This document shows positions 22,101-35,069 of a stretch of DNA of 64,000 nt, one piece after another (within the stretch, counting starts at the first letter, position 1; every line of letters starts with the position of its first letter). Source of the stretch: Glebionis coronaria (lineage: Eukaryota > Streptophyta > Magnoliopsida > Asterales > Asteraceae); assembly GCA_025667525.1 (NCBI GenBank), contig CM046875.1:207944271-208008270 (forward strand), given 5' to 3'. The translations under genes and the position numbers were made by a program. The notes beneath the pieces were generated by a model that was not told the origin of the DNA, made no database searches, and saw nothing but the letters and a program-made list of their open reading frames with translations.

Positions 22101-22783
22101 CAATGTAGCTCATATTCTGCCTCCTGTTCTCGTTGAAGATACGCTGGATACAGCAACATGGCGTGAGGGTATAGGCAGGTTTGCTAATTTTTCGGTCCAA
22201 AAATCTTGGGAAGCGTTTAGGCCTCGGGGTACAGAAGTTGAATGGGCGAGGGTAGTGTGGTTCTCTCATGCCATTTCGCGCCATATTTTTCATATGTGGT
22301 TAATCATGCGCCAAGCACTTAAGACTCAGGATAAACTTTATGTTTGGGATATTGGGGTTGATTCGGGGTTGTCTACTGTTTGCTCGCTTTGTGAGACTTA
22401 GGTGGATTCCAATGCACACTTATTTTTTCGAGTGTGCTTTTGCGGCCAAAGTATGGGAGTATGTCCGTAAGTATGCGTATATGGAAAACGTTAGGCCGAT
22501 TTTTGAGGAGATTTTGGCGGTTCTCAAACCATTATTGACCAAGCGTACAACCCGAAGTATTATTAGCAGGTTACTTGTTGTTGCTATAGCATATTATATT
22601 TGGAGGGAAAGGAATACAAGATTATTCAAAGGTTCTAAGTGTACACCGGAGGATGTTCGAGATCAAGTGCTTGTTACGGTAGGTCTTAAGCTGCTTACTT
22701 TCCGGTTTAAAAACACAACTGCGGTCCAATACATTCTTGCATTGTGGAATATGCCGAAAAACTGTCGGTTTTATAATGGCTAG
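19133..22783 (+). pseudogene. LINE ORF2 remnant (endonuclease, RT, zf-RVT)
   Basis: The endonuclease starts with ATWKIRGLN and ILESHVD, then LLGDFNAAL (19553-19580) and a damaged SDH motif near 19810. The RT has NDYRPISCCNVIYKCISKII (about 20670-20730), FKVDIQKAYDTVDW (20877-20918) and FADDLFIF (about 21200). The zf-RVT zone (CSLCE, then HLFFEC) is near 22380-22440. Stops at about 19428, 19803, 20826 and 21567 and several frame changes are visible, so this is an old pseudogene of a protein that nicks DNA and reverse-transcribes the LINE RNA. Confidence 0.8.
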
Positions 22784-22952
22784 GTGATATTAGTGTTTTT
22801 GTTTAGCTTGTGGAATGTCACAAGTTTTGTCGTTCAAGATTATGCTTGAGGTTAATGTGGTAGTTTAGCCACATTACATTGTACTTCCAACGATCCTTTT
22901 AAGTTTAATATATTTACCGGGGTAACCCCTTTACCCAAAAAACAAGGTGGAC

Positions 22953-23849
22953 TTATAACGAAGCTAAAAGACTAACGACTCCTAACTTTAACTAGCCGTG
23001 GACTGTGACTGTAAATCAAGTGTACGAATTCAGGGACTAAACTAGTCATCAAACAAAGTTAAACCATAAAGAAAAAGTAGAGATTGTAGGTCGACTCCTA
23101 GCAGTTGCTCTTTATACTACACTTTTTATATGATCTACTCACAGAATGCTGACTGGCAAAGTTATATAACAGATCCCACTATAATGCATTAATGATCAAA
23201 TCGACTTAAATACGAGAAAGAAATTCTGGCCAAAAGCTGTAAATCCTATTGCCAAACACTGGTAACGAGCTTTATGTAGAATTTTAGAAAACTAAATAAG
23301 GAATACAAAAGAAAAAGTCTCAAAGCAAATTTCAGTTACGAGTTTACTTAGCATTTAGAACACAAAGCAACTATAATTACACTATAATGGTCAACTATCA
23401 TATTACACTATTTATGCAGGAAAACGTGAAGTGTGCTCAACCAAAAGTGCCAAGGCCGCCGTTGTGGTCGAAGCGGATCGCTTAAAACCAACCACACCTA
23501 TACTATATGGTTTGCTGATCTGCTATCATATCATCAACAACCTTCAAAACCGGAGCTCGAAAACATACAAAAAACCTACAAAACAGAACTCTGAAAAAAT
23601 ATCTTCTATCTCAAAATGAACAAATCTATTTGAAAGGAATCTCAAACACCAAGCTAAAGCTAACTAAACCAATTCAGTACTCCGACAACTTATCACCATT
23701 AAGCTAAAAATTTCAGCTTCTTGTAACAGTAGATTCAATCAGAATAAACCGAAACTTTAACTCTTTACAGAATCTTGACTCCAAATGAAATCCTAATTAT
23801 CACTACTAAAAGAAATGATTCAAAAGTTTAAAAAAAAAAATCTTCTCAT
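22953..23849. other. Unassigned intergenic sequence
   Basis: A/T-rich plant sequence with no gene and no clear repeat ends. Its right part may already belong to the minus-strand LTR that starts at 25038. Confidence 0.4.
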
Positions 23850-25038
23850 AAGCTAATAAGATGAACAGTAAAAGAGAAAAGCTATAAAAACTTTGATTAA
23901 TGGATTTCGGTTACTACTGTTAATAATCCTACAACAAACTTTTAGCAGAAATCTTAGACTTCAATCATAAAACTTGTAAACAAGATTCATTTAACTGACT
24001 TCTATGAACAGTACAGATTCATTCAGTATCTAATTACTCTATCATGATATTCTTTGTAAAACTAATCAAGAAAAGACAAGAGAAAGAGATGAAGCTTTTT
24101 AAATAATTCATTAATGGAAGAAAGTATGCATTCTGTTATAACAGAAAATCATTCGGTTACAAGATTTTAAACAAGAAAAATGATTAAACTAACTAAGTGA
24201 TTAACTTAAAATCATAATGCTTTGAGAGAAAACATAACTATCTATTCCTAATCTAACTAACTATGTGTAAAACTAATCCTAGCTAACCGTATGAAATGAG
24301 GAAATCATCTTGGTATTTATAGAGAGTTGATGAAGATAATGGATGAGATATGACGTGTCTTGTCCAATCCCTTCGTGCCACATGTAAATACAAGGTTGAG
24401 ATCAATTAGGGTTCTTCACATCCCCATATTGGGATTTTCTTCGTTCTTGGCTCTTGATCAAATTAACTATCATCTTATTGTAGAGGAGAAAAAGATGATC
24501 ACTTTTGCTTCTTTGATTTTTGCCTGAATCATTCTTGAACTCTCTTAAATTTATCTTGAACTGGTCTGGTGAAGAAAGGATGTAAACTGGCTGTTTCTTT
24601 CTTTCTCTCTCTATTCGTTTGGTGATGAAGATGAGACGTGTTTAAAACTTGACTTTGACTAGTTGAAAAAACTTTAATAAAATTTTCCATCTTTTTGCTT
24701 TTAGTCCTTTTAGTATTATCTTTTATCAAAGGAGTTGAAAACTTTTAAGTAAATTCCTTTTTCATCCTTTATTTTTGTGAAAATACAACTTAAGCCCTTC
24801 ATCTTTGTAATTTTGGCAAGTAAGGTCCTTGAAGGCTTGATTTGTCTTTTTCTTCATCATTTGTCAGATAAAAACTCTTGAAAGCGCGTGTTTGCTCAAA
24901 AATGCATCTTGTTTACCTGAAAACACAAAAACACAAATACCCACGTAATTCTGATATTTTACAGTTAAATATAATGTATTTGCTGTGTTTTAAGTGGTTT
25001 TTAGATCATAATTAATGAGTGTTTTCACACTTATCAAG
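23850..25038 (-). repeat. Probable solo Athila-type LTR (minus strand)
   Basis: Read from 25038 leftwards it begins TGATAAGTGTGAAAACACTCATT, close to the LTR start of element A (TGATAGGTTTGAAAACACCCATC). It continues with a TTTTTGTGTTTTCAG word also found in A, and has a TATA box (CTATAAATACC, near 24320) and a T-rich U5. There is no polypurine tract beyond 25038, so it is more likely a solo LTR than an element end. The left border is a guess. Confidence 0.55.
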
Positions 25039-25215
25039 ATGCAGAAAAATCCGGAAAAGTACTTTTTGAATAAGATTCTCAATATTGCAAAATCTTGGAA
25101 AGTTGGTTGTTGCGAGATTAAATCTCGCAAAAATATTGCGAGATGTTATCATTTTAAATATTCCGAAATCTTGGAAGTTGTTATTGCGAGATTACATCTC
25201 ACAAAAATATTGCGC
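25039..25215. repeat. Two direct repeats carrying a palindrome
   Basis: TTGCGAGATT-A-AATCTCGCAA (25110-25130) is a perfect inverted repeat. A diverged copy of the whole 75-base unit follows at about 25160-25215. This suggests a short foldback or a remnant of a small element; no family recognised. Confidence 0.5.
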
Positions 25216-26277
25216 AAATGATATTCATCTATTATTCCAAAATGATACTTAAAATCATTCTGAAATGATATGTTTTTTCTGTTAAACTTACAAGAGACCA
25301 ATACAACATTTTATACACCCTAAATCAACATCAACCAACTTCACTTAAAATTTCAGACCGAGACCAAGTTATCATTTCATAACAGCCAACACCAAACAAC
25401 ACCGACTCTATCTAACCTTTATCCCATCGTCTCCTATCTCCATCATCTAGACTCACTCTATCTCGAACCAAAAACGACGCAAGATTAGAAAATCTCAGAT
25501 TGAATTTCGGTTGTGTCTTACAAAGACATGATAGGACCTTTATAGATCCATAATCGCGAAATTACTATCATCACAGATATGTGTGATGGTTAATACCATC
25601 AGTTAATATACGAAAATTAAGAACGAATCATAGAAACTTTGTTAGATTCGATCTTTGATTCGTTTTAATTAAACACAAGCAACATGCAATCACTTAAACT
25701 TACCCGAGACCTTTGATTGAAAGATCTTAAAGATGAACCTCTAACTATTGGTACTTGTGCTTCGATCTGTGTTTGTTAGTCAGATTGAACAAGAATGGTT
25801 TTAATTTTGTGAGATTTGATTTATATCCAACTATTGAGGTTGGTTGGTGTCACAGTTTATTTAGAACGAAGCAAACAAAATATGGATGAGATTCGTGGAA
25901 TGAGAGTTGAGATGGGGAGTGAAAAGAACAGTTGGAGGCATAAGTTTTTCTTGAGAGGATTTGGTTATTGTGTGTTTGGTAGTTGTTGAAATGATATGAG
26001 ATAGATTAGGGTTAACTAACTTTATATCTATCCCTAATGTTTATGGTTAATTTGGCTGGATTGGGTGTTTTATGGTGATGGGCCAAAGGCTACATTCAAC
26101 AAAGATGGATCTTTTGTAAACTTTTTCTTGGATTGGTGTTGAATGGGCCACGAAATGTTGGCATTGCCAAGACGATACACACATTATGAGTCAACAATTG
26201 GGTGGGCTTAACGTGAGACATTGGGTGGAGTTATTTTATGATGTCAAAAAATAATGTTTTGCTAATAACATGGAGCT
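25216..26277. other. Unassigned intergenic sequence
   Basis: No gene or complete repeat is seen. Around 25690-26030 the sequence resembles the minus-strand view of a plant promoter/5' UTR, but no coding exon is attached. Confidence 0.4.
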
Positions 26278-26285
26278 GTATGGAG

Positions 26286-27008
26286 CAATGTTTTAAAACC
26301 CGGTTTTTTAATCGAACCGGCCAAGCGGCCGGTTTATGGGTTAACCGGTTCAACCGGTTGAACCATCAGGGCAAACCGGTTTTTAATAAAATAATTTTAA
26401 AATAATTAATATGTGAAACATATAATAAAACTTGAAAATTTCGATACCAACTTCATAACAACTGTAATAAATGAGTGAGATTTTTAACACGAAAACACAT
26501 TAAAATATACAAAGGTAAAAATTTTGAGAATACAAAAGTAAAATTTGACACCAACGAATGAGATAAAAGTTCATTTATATGATAAAATTGTTTTTACATT
26601 AGTATATTTAATAAACTCTTAAATGGAAGGTTTTTTTGTCGTCTTTTGCAAATAAATATAGCTTTGATTCTCGGTCCACTCATTCAATTTTCATCCACTC
26701 ACAACATTAATTAATTTAAATTGTTATTAAAGTAACTTTGACCATATACTCAAAATACTCTCCATAACATTTCTGACTTTCTTTATCTTCTTCATTATAT
26801 CTATGCCCGCTATTTATTCCGATATTATCATACTTCATCGTCAAAAAGTAAAACCGGCCGAATTTTATGAACCGGTTTAACCCAGTTTGGTTAAAACCCG
26901 TCGGTTTAATCCGGGTGTTAAATCTTCTAATAAAAGGCGGGTAACCACCCGGTAACATCACCGGTTACCGGTTCAACCGGACGGGTTGAACCGGTTTTTA
27001 AAACATTG
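26286..27008. mobile_element. hAT-type MITE with 8-bp target duplication
   Basis: Terminal inverted repeats CAATGTTTTAAAACCCGG (left) and, complemented, CAATGTTTTAAAAACCGG (right) match at 19 of the first 20 positions. The flanks GTATGGAG (26278-26285) and GTATGAAG (27009-27016) agree at 7 of 8, as expected for hAT. The 723-bp body is rich in CCGGTT near both ends and codes for no transposase, so it would need an autonomous partner. Confidence 0.85.
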
Positions 27009-27016
27009 GTATGAAG

Positions 27017-28763
27017 TATGACAAATTTTATACAAATTTCATTTGACACAAGTTTATTAAAAACTTTGTGTTAAATATTAAGATGTTGTTATATTAGTCA
27101 TATTCAGATTCCATAATGACACAGTGAAGTGATCAAAAAGACGAAACAAAGTGATAAAATTTATTTTGACGAGAGCGAGAAAAATGGCAAAATTTGAATT
27201 ATAGTGGCTACGGAGTTGATCAGGTATTAATATTTGAAATTGAAGACGAATTTATCGAAGGCGTGCACTTATTTTATCGTTGAAAGATAACTTGCTCATG
27301 CTTAATCATTAGGATGAAGACTTGATTATCTAGTTTCTGGGTTCGGGGTGGTTGGTTGATGACCTGGATAACTATCACTTAAAGGAGCTACATTGTTATA
27401 CTCAGTGTCACGTGCATAGTCGATGTGGATAATTGCAAGAGGTGTCGTGCTTATATACTTCTTCAGTAATGTATTGGGTACTTAGAAATTTCTCAGCAAG
27501 GACATTTCTACATCGTTCGTCATTCAACAATTGTGCAAGCTTAAGTCACAAGATCGAGAAATTCTTATTCAGTTTCACGTTGGGTATATCAGATTCATTC
27601 CATCAGTGGTCACTTCAAATTGCTAAAAGATGTTGGTAAAGATAACCATGGAGAGTTTATGATTAGAGTATTTAGATCATCAACTGATTCTCGCCGAATA
27701 TAATTAAGCTAATTTATTACTCTCACGAGATTTCAAGTACATGTGCGTACGATTTATTGCTGGTTCCGAGGTTTCGAAACCATCAAGGGGAAGAAGAAGA
27801 CATATTGAACGCACAACGAATACACGTGATGAACTTTACACCTTCTTTTTATTTGAAGGCATTCCGGGAAGACAAATGCCATACCCGCAGAGAAAATCAG
27901 TGCTTTAACTCGTGGTGTTTAGTGCGTCTTTCAACTTACATGGGGGAATAAATGAAAGAAATAGTCTCTAATGGGTAAAAGAGGTACACTATTGTTTGAT
28001 GATTAATTGTTTTGATGTTGAAATTATTCATCATCATTATCCTATATGGAGAGATATGCATTTCTGGGACTTAATTAACTCTAGTGCATCTCTGGAAGAA
28101 GATATGTGCATTTCCGAGACTTAATTGACTCTGGTGTTACGATGTCAACTTCATGAATGGGATAAAGTGTGTACTTCAGGTTTTGGGCTTCATACATGAG
28201 ATTGATTTCCTTTCTTCAACTACGTGGGGGAAGAAATGTCTTGATTCTTTCTAGTATGCATAACTTGAACTTTCAGGGGGAAGAAAAATTCAGAAGAATT
28301 ATTCAAGCGCGAGAAGAGACGTTGTTGATCTACTTGGTTTGACCCAAACTTTCAATCACTCATAGCAACATTATCATTTCATATGATGGGGTTTGCTTGT
28401 TAAATTTCGTTGTGCGCTTAACCATTCTAAGCTTTATAAAGCTTTAAAACTGCTCACGAGGATTGTCAGTTTAGGGGGAAGCTACTAAAAGCTTCTACAT
28501 CCAGATTATGTGGCATGAATTAGGGGGAAGTTAATTAAGAAGCTTCTCCTTAACCAGAAGTATATGGGTTACTTAGCTCGTGCCGTTACAGTATTTCTTT
28601 TACAAGTTACTACAAAGATGAGTCGTTTTGAAGTGAAGACTTGAAGGCGAAGGCCTCAAAAAACAGCATTGGACGCTTCATGTAAGCTTTTGTTCTTAAT
28701 CATTGTGTACTTGTTAGGAAAAATATTGTAAGGAATTCTACACGTCGTTCCATGGGGGAAGAT
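27017..28763 (+). mobile_element. 3' internal remnant of copia element D
   Basis: Noncoding sequence leading to a copia LTR at 28764. Seven G-tracts (27785, 27941, 28225, 28275, 28473, 28521, 28753), most containing GGGGGAA, resemble the terminal tract CATGGGGGAAGAT. A 55-base unit (TGCATTTCTGGGACTTAATT at 28050, TGCATTTCCGAGACTTAATT at 28105) occurs twice. Gag and pol are absent. The left limit is unclear. Confidence 0.6.
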
Positions 28764-29043
28764 TGTTGGAATATCACTTTATGTGACGACATTTAAGAAT
28801 TCTCATAATTTGTCATAGTCACACACGCAAAGACTAGATTAGGAAACTATGTATAGTTTAGGTGGTGTGTGACTATGAATACCCCTCCAAGGCTTCCAAA
28901 GAGGGGTTGTTGATTGTGTTTTTCTCTTTTCATTTATCAAATTATCTTTCTCTCTCTAGAAACACACACTTCCATCTCTCTCTCTAATCATGGCAACCAC
29001 CTTCTTCCACCACCCTAGACCACTGGATCATATATTATAGCAA
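28764..29043 (+). repeat. 3' LTR of copia element D
   Basis: Starts TGTTGGAATATC right after GGGGGAAGAT. The layout matches LTRs B and C: a degraded TATA (TATGAATACCCC), the hairpin CCCCTC/GAGGGG (28882-28906), TTGTTGATT, then a CT-rich tract. The right border, near AGCA at 29043, is uncertain. Confidence 0.6.
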
Positions 29044-30600
29044 ACCTACATCATCTAACTCGATCATACATGGAATTTAGTTCTGACTAGCTCTGAAAAA
29101 CTGTATCCCAAACCCTTCAAACTTACTTAGGGTTCAAATTAGGATGTTAACAAAAACCATACACTCATTCGTCTGTTGTTATTCTACGAGTTGAAAGAGA
29201 TAAGACCAAAATTTTCGTCGGTACTAATTAGGTATAAATTATATTTGTAGATCTACTTTAGCATTGATGAAAGAAAATAAAGAAATGATAATGAAAGAAG
29301 AGTTTAGGTGGATAGAGTTTGAGAGAGAACATGGCTGCTAAAGTTTTTGTGGCGTGCGCATGTTTGTGAAGACAAAAGAAAATTAGTATGTAGCTAGGTT
29401 TACTCATTTAGGGCTTAGGTATATAGGTTAGGCTAAATATTATGTTATTAGTTCATGTCCGTTGGGCTAAAAATTTATATTAGCATGGTATTCATTAGGA
29501 TTGTTTGTTATCTCAGTTGTAAGTTTACTAGGTTATATATTGGGATTTGAGTCAATTGGGCTTGTTATTAACTTTGAGCCAAATTTAGGAAAATATTTAT
29601 TAGTGAATTCATGTGTTATAAATTTTTATTTGCTTGTACTTTTTTGCGTAAGTTGGATATAAGCATATAAATACAACTATGGTTTTATTAGTCGTAGCTG
29701 CTTATTCATCGTATTTTTATGGTTTGATATATATGCTTAAATAAGGATATTTAAAACCATCCAGAAAAACTGTAAAAAACAAACAACATAATTTCATCAG
29801 ATTCAGACTTTATGACCGCCTCTTACTAGTAAAAGGTGATAGTCAAATTCAGACCCAGAACATCTTAATGAAACAAACACCGCCTTAATGATATATCTTA
29901 TCATTTCAGAATATTTAAATACTCATTGTAATTCGTAATAACATACACCACACAAACAAATCAAGAGTGTGCTTGGTTAGGGGTTTTAGGGATAAGAAAT
30001 GGAAGTGAGAATGATTAACATTATTTGTAATAACTAATATTTCTTAGTTTTGATCACGGCAAAGTGTAAAAATATTTATCGTCAAAAATAACCGTAAGAC
30101 AATTATTTAACAAACACTATAATTAAGGTGATAATCATTTACGTCTTACACAAACATATCTAATACATGTTTAGTGATCATTAAAAGTAACGAGACTTCC
30201 GGAACCCGTGCGTTGCACTAAGGGGGCATGTGGTTGTTTTTCTTGGGGCATGATATTTATCGTAAAATTGAAATTAACATGGCGGTTTTATTGGTTGTTC
30301 ATTATGATCGTAATATTGAACAAATTTCAATATTTAGTATTTCTAATTTCTTATTTCTTATTTTTAAATTAATTTTTGTATTTTTATTAAATTACAACTA
30401 TGAACACTAAAAAACAAAAGCAGGTTAGGAACCATACTACTTACATTGCCTCCTATCTTTTGCTCATTACCAATCAGATTATCACATGGCCATTGACCAT
30501 TTATTTTCTTTAAAATGGTTTCACTCACATCATTAACAAAAGTTCTTTCACTTATAAAGAACCATTGCAGATCAACTGACCCATTCCCATATATAAAAAG
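29044..30600. other. Unassigned AT-rich intergenic sequence
   Basis: No gene or complete element. AAAAG at 30596-30600 flanks the LTR end of element M1 and would be one half of its target duplication. Confidence 0.4.
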
Positions 30601-32104
30601 TGTAACACCCCACTTGGATAAGTGGACCGATACGTGTATTTATGGCGTGTCATCAAATCATAAGGTAAATGTCCTAAAACATTAAATTACCATAACGGAA
30701 ACACCGGAATCAAACATCGGTAATCCAACCAAGCTCAAAACATGAAAAATAAAATACTAAAGGAAAGGACTAAACAATGTCTAAAAAGCAGAATAATGTA
30801 AGTACATAAAGTAAGAAGTCTGGATAGCTTCCATCCAAATGCACATGCTCTCAGAATCCTAAGGGCGTCCTGGTGTACCTGCCGTTAGATCATGAAAGGG
30901 AACTACGGCTGAGCATAACGCTCAGTGAACGGATATAAAGCATGATAAGGAATTACTGAAATGAAACAGATAATGAAATATTGAAGCTGTAAGACTGATA
31001 AGTAAAGTTGCAGCGGAAATCTGTGTATAATCTGTAAGGCTGATTTATAAATGATAAAGCTGAAGTGCTAACTGTTGAATATGAAAACATGCATTTACTG
31101 TATTTTAATTACCAGAGCTTATATAGGTCATGTGCTATAACAACGGTGCATGAATAACTGGAGGGGTGACCTCGTCATGCTGTAGAGGGGTGACCTCTAA
31201 ATAACTGTAGAGGGGTGACCTCTAAATACTGTGTTGGGTGGAGGGATCAGCTCCAATGTGAAGGATGTAGAGCACACACCACATTCACCCTGATAACTTT
31301 TAAACTGATAAGCCTAGGATGCATCCATACGCCCCACTAAACATACTTATAAAAATGGCCAAACTGAACATGAGTGGGACGATGCAGGATATCACTCTCC
31401 TGCATGTGAGTCACGACACCGATGCCTCTAGTGCCATGGTTACGGTACCTCCATAACTAGTACATAAACTGGTCATGCTTGTATATAAGGCTCAGACAAT
31501 TTAGTTATTAACATGATTACTGATAAGCTCAAACATATACTGGGGAAAACATTTGGCAGCAGACAGGGAATCCTAATCATGCATAGGAAGGAAGTCCTTA
31601 CTGAAGGACGAAAAATCCGTACCTCGTGTCCAGTAATGAAATAAGAATGAAAGCTGAAAGGTCTACTCCGACTTCACGGATACTACATAAGTAATGGACG
31701 TGGAAAAATTAGTTGACTGGCATTCATTTATTATTACTGATTTTTTACTGTTATTAGTTTAATTTATTTTATTCTTGTATTACTGTTTATATAAAATCTG
31801 ATAAGTTGTGACTGTTCGAAAACATTACAGATAAAATATATTATGTGTTCCTGATTACTGTGTAATATCTATTCCAATGAAATAATATTACTATAAATGG
31901 TAACCTGCTTTAAATAGAAAGTTTCTAAATTTAGAAAGATTTACAAATTCGTTTCTTTGAAAGTATTAATTAAAGGGTTAAGTCTATAAAATAGAAACGT
32001 ACTTTTTAAATTTTACAATTATAGTAAACCAACTTGTTTTATTATCAATCTAGTCATTCAAACATTTTATTTTGTAACATTATGGTAAATAAGTTGAAAT
32101 ATTA
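30601..32104 (-). repeat. M1 gypsy LTR, downstream half (minus strand)
   Basis: The minus-strand end reads GTGGGGTGTTACA, typical of Tekay/Del-type LTRs whose ends are TGTAA and TTACA. A TATATAAG promoter lies near 31120, and GCTCAGTGAACGG-like U5 sequence near 30920. Three short repeats with GAGGGGTGACCTC are at 31161-31232. At 32104 the LTR is interrupted by composite A; the other half resumes at 60447. Confidence 0.7.
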
Positions 32105-32106
32105 CC

Positions 32107-33162
32107 AACTACACCGCCAAAAAAGTGTTTAACTCGGGATTTTATTGGCCCACCATCTATCGTAATGCTCACGAGATGGTTAAACGTTGTGATGCCTGCC
32201 AAAAACAAGGCAAGATCACTCATAAAGATGAGATGCCTCAAAATTTCATACAAGAATGTGAAATCTTTGATGTTTGGGGTATCGACTTTATGGGGCCATT
32301 CCCTTCTTCTAAAGGAAACAAATACATCCTTGTTGTCGTTGACTACGTCTCCAAATGGGTTGAAGCCAAAGCTTTACCCACTAATGACGCAAGGGTGGTT
32401 TGTAACTTTTTGAAATCGCTGTTCGCTAGATTCGGCATTCCTCGTGCTATTATCAGTGACCGCGGGACTCATTTTTGCAACGATCAATTTGCAAGAGTCA
32501 TGGCTAAGTATGGTGTCAATCACCGTCTTTCCACCGCCTATCATCCCCAAACCAATGGGCAAGCCGAGATATCCAACCGTGGATTGAAGCGAATTTTGGA
32601 GCGTACTGTGGGAGAGCATCGTGCCGCGTGGGCCGATAAGTTAGAAGATGCTCTGTGGGCTTTCCGTACTGCTTATAAGACCCCGATCGGTTGTACACCT
32701 TATCGTCTTGTGTACGGGAAAGCATGCCACCTTCCCATCGAGCTGGAACATAAGGCGCACTGGGCCTTGAAGTGGGCTAACCTCGACATCAACAAAGCCG
32801 GTGATCATCGCAAGTTTCAACTCAACAAGCTTAACGAACTGAGGAATGAAGCTTATGAGAACTCGCTGATCTACAAGGAGAAGACGAAGATCCTTCATGA
32901 CGCAAAAATCAAGAACCGAGAGTTCCACGTTGGTGATCAAGTCTTACTTTTTAACTCTCGGTTGAAGATCTTCTCTAGCAAGTTGAAGAGCCGCTGGTCT
33001 GGTCCATTCACCGTCGCCAAAGTCTTTCCATATGGGACCATTGAGCTTTCTCAGCCAAATGGGCCCAATTTCAAAGTGAATGGCCAGCGTCTGAAGCTGT
33101 ACTTTGGTGAGGACATCTCTCAGGAGATGATTCCATCCCTCACCACGTTCCCCATGAACTAA
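32107..33162 (+). pseudogene. Gypsy integrase C-terminal fragment (left unit of A)
   Basis: The frame is open from the junction to a TAA after 345 residues, without its own start codon. It begins inside the zinc-binding region (CDACQKQGK), then the integrase core with D in [10 protein letters not shown] in IISDRGTHF and E in [10 protein letters not shown], and ends with the C-terminal DNA-binding part. It is better preserved than the right copy (55766-56817), which has two stops. Integrase would insert the element cDNA; this piece lacks its N-terminal half. Confidence 0.85.
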
Positions 33163-35069
33163 TTTTGGGTCGAGTCAGGCTCGTGACTCGGTTATCAAAA
33201 ACAAGCGCTCCTCGGGAGGCAACCCGAGTATCTATCCTTTTATGTTTTTACCTCCTAAGTGTAGGGGGGCCTGTATAGGTGTTTGTTTTTGTGTGGTGAT
33301 GTGATTACAGGGATGAATGCACTCTTGGAACCTTTGAAGAACCGTGCTCCCGTGTTATCCGAAATCCGGTTCTATCTCTCAACTATCGTGATTCAATTTT
33401 CTTCATACTCACATTTGAAATTGATCACTTTAGTCGTCTCTTCCTTAACTCGAGTTAACCAACGTGCACAATGTCATAAGTGTAGGGGAGACTTTTCCCA
33501 CATGCTTAAACATTGAGGACAATGTTTATTTTAAGTGTAGGGGGGACTTCTATCGAAGTTTTAAGTGGACTTTTCCATGAAAATGCCTTCATTTAACCAG
33601 AAAATCATCTTTTTCAGCATTTTTCAAATTTTTAATTAACTTTGGCCATATAGTCGTAATTTTTAAAATTTTCTCGTTGCTTTCATATGTATATATCCAG
33701 CAATAAAGTCAAAAATATTAATAAAGTGGTGTAGCTAGTTTAGAAGTCTTTGACATATTAGGCCCGATGCGATTATTTTGACTCAACCCGAATAGACTTA
33801 TCTAAGTTTATTCTAGCTAGTATCCTTAACCATGTAGACCTTAATTGGTTTATTAGGCTAAGAATCCACGAGTCTCATTACTTGAGATTTTAAATTGTGG
33901 AGAACGAGAGATGATAGAGTCAATTATAAGTCGGTATTCTTGCACAAGCTCACTTGGTGTAATTATTTGTCTATTCTCCCATCACTTGCTAGTACTTTAT
34001 CTGCAATAAGTAAGGTCGTACGATTTGAAAAGTTACTTAGCTGTATCCCAAGATCGTTTAAAAGTTTCTCGGTAATGATAAGAGTTCATAGCCAAGGCAT
34101 AACTTATGAAGCGGGGCGCGAAGATTGGCGAGTCCGAAAAGGCCCTAACAAGGCATGAGGATTCAATTTTATTGCTAAAGATCCAAAGCGATGTGAAAAG
34201 CATTATTCCCAAAATCAGTATGAAGGATCAAGAATCACGACGAAAAGCAATCAACTCCCATAAAGATCATGGAGAAGTCTATCCGAAAAGACCCTAACAA
34301 GGTATGAGGATAAATAGATCCAAGTCCGAAAAGGAGGCGGATCGTTGTATCTCAAAATCCCAATTAGAGATTGAAGAAATAATCATGAAGTCGTGGTCAA
34401 CAAAGTTGGAGTACCCCTCAAAAGTCTCCAAGTGAAAAAACTCTATAACGAAGAGAAGACCATTATCTCAAAAACGTCTCTCAAGATATGAAGTATGAAG
34501 TACATGCCAAATATCGGCCCGAGAAAGGTCTCAAATCGTGAACCAAGTTATGCCAAGATATGAACTTTTTGATACCCCGAGAAGCAGTTTTAAGAGATTT
34601 TGTCCTTTAGCTAACTATTGATCAAATCGTCCTACTTTGCTTTCGGCCTAAATAAACTATCGCAATAAGTCCAAAAATGCATCTTCATGATCATTCTAAG
34701 ACACAAGTAAAATATAAGAGATACACCTAGGAATAAGGGAGTTTAAGCATTTAATTAAGCCATGTGTGTAAGTGTTTGATATGCTAACTTATAATAACAA
34801 TGATCTCCTTTTTAAGTTTAGTTTGGGGAACGTGAAACTTGAGGGTGATAAATCTTCGCAACACCAAAGCCCTAATGTAAGTCCTTGATCTCTTTGCAAG
34901 TTATTTCCATCCTTTTGTTTACTTTAAAGTTTTAATTTTTCTTAGTACTTTCATTTTTGTTTAGTGGAATATTAATAAGGCCAAGGTTGATTGATTATGA
35001 GAAAAGTGTAAATGTGCTTTGTCACTAAGCATTGCATGAGGGCATGGCAATGGTTAAGTGTAGAGGATT
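33163..35069 (+). other. 3' noncoding tail of A (left unit)
   Basis: Contains four AAGTGTAGGGG-type tracts (33257, 33478, 33533, 35056; the last is AGAGG here) and the AAACATTG/CAATGTTT hairpin at 33508-33527. It is the counterpart of 56818-58723 with roughly 1 percent difference. No gene. Confidence 0.7.

Larger units (their letters stand above)
18142..22952 (+). mobile_element. Decayed LINE (L1-type with zf-RVT)
   Basis: Remnants in order: a DUF4283-like ORF1 with zinc knuckle, an endonuclease, a reverse transcriptase and a zf-RVT domain. Many stops and frame changes make it dead. The 5' end is cut by element E. The 3' end, TTTACCGGGGTAACCCCTTTACCCAAAAAAC near 22950, looks like the usual tail of plant L1 elements. 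I see no clear target duplication. Confidence 0.8.

Noticed and set aside
18431..22783. A cluster of small host genes
   Set aside because: The pieces join into LINE ORF1 and ORF2 domains with stops between them.
30190..30220. Helitron 3' end (CCCGTGCGTTGCAC hairpin then CTAA)
   Set aside because: The base after CTAA is G rather than T and no TC 5' end was found.
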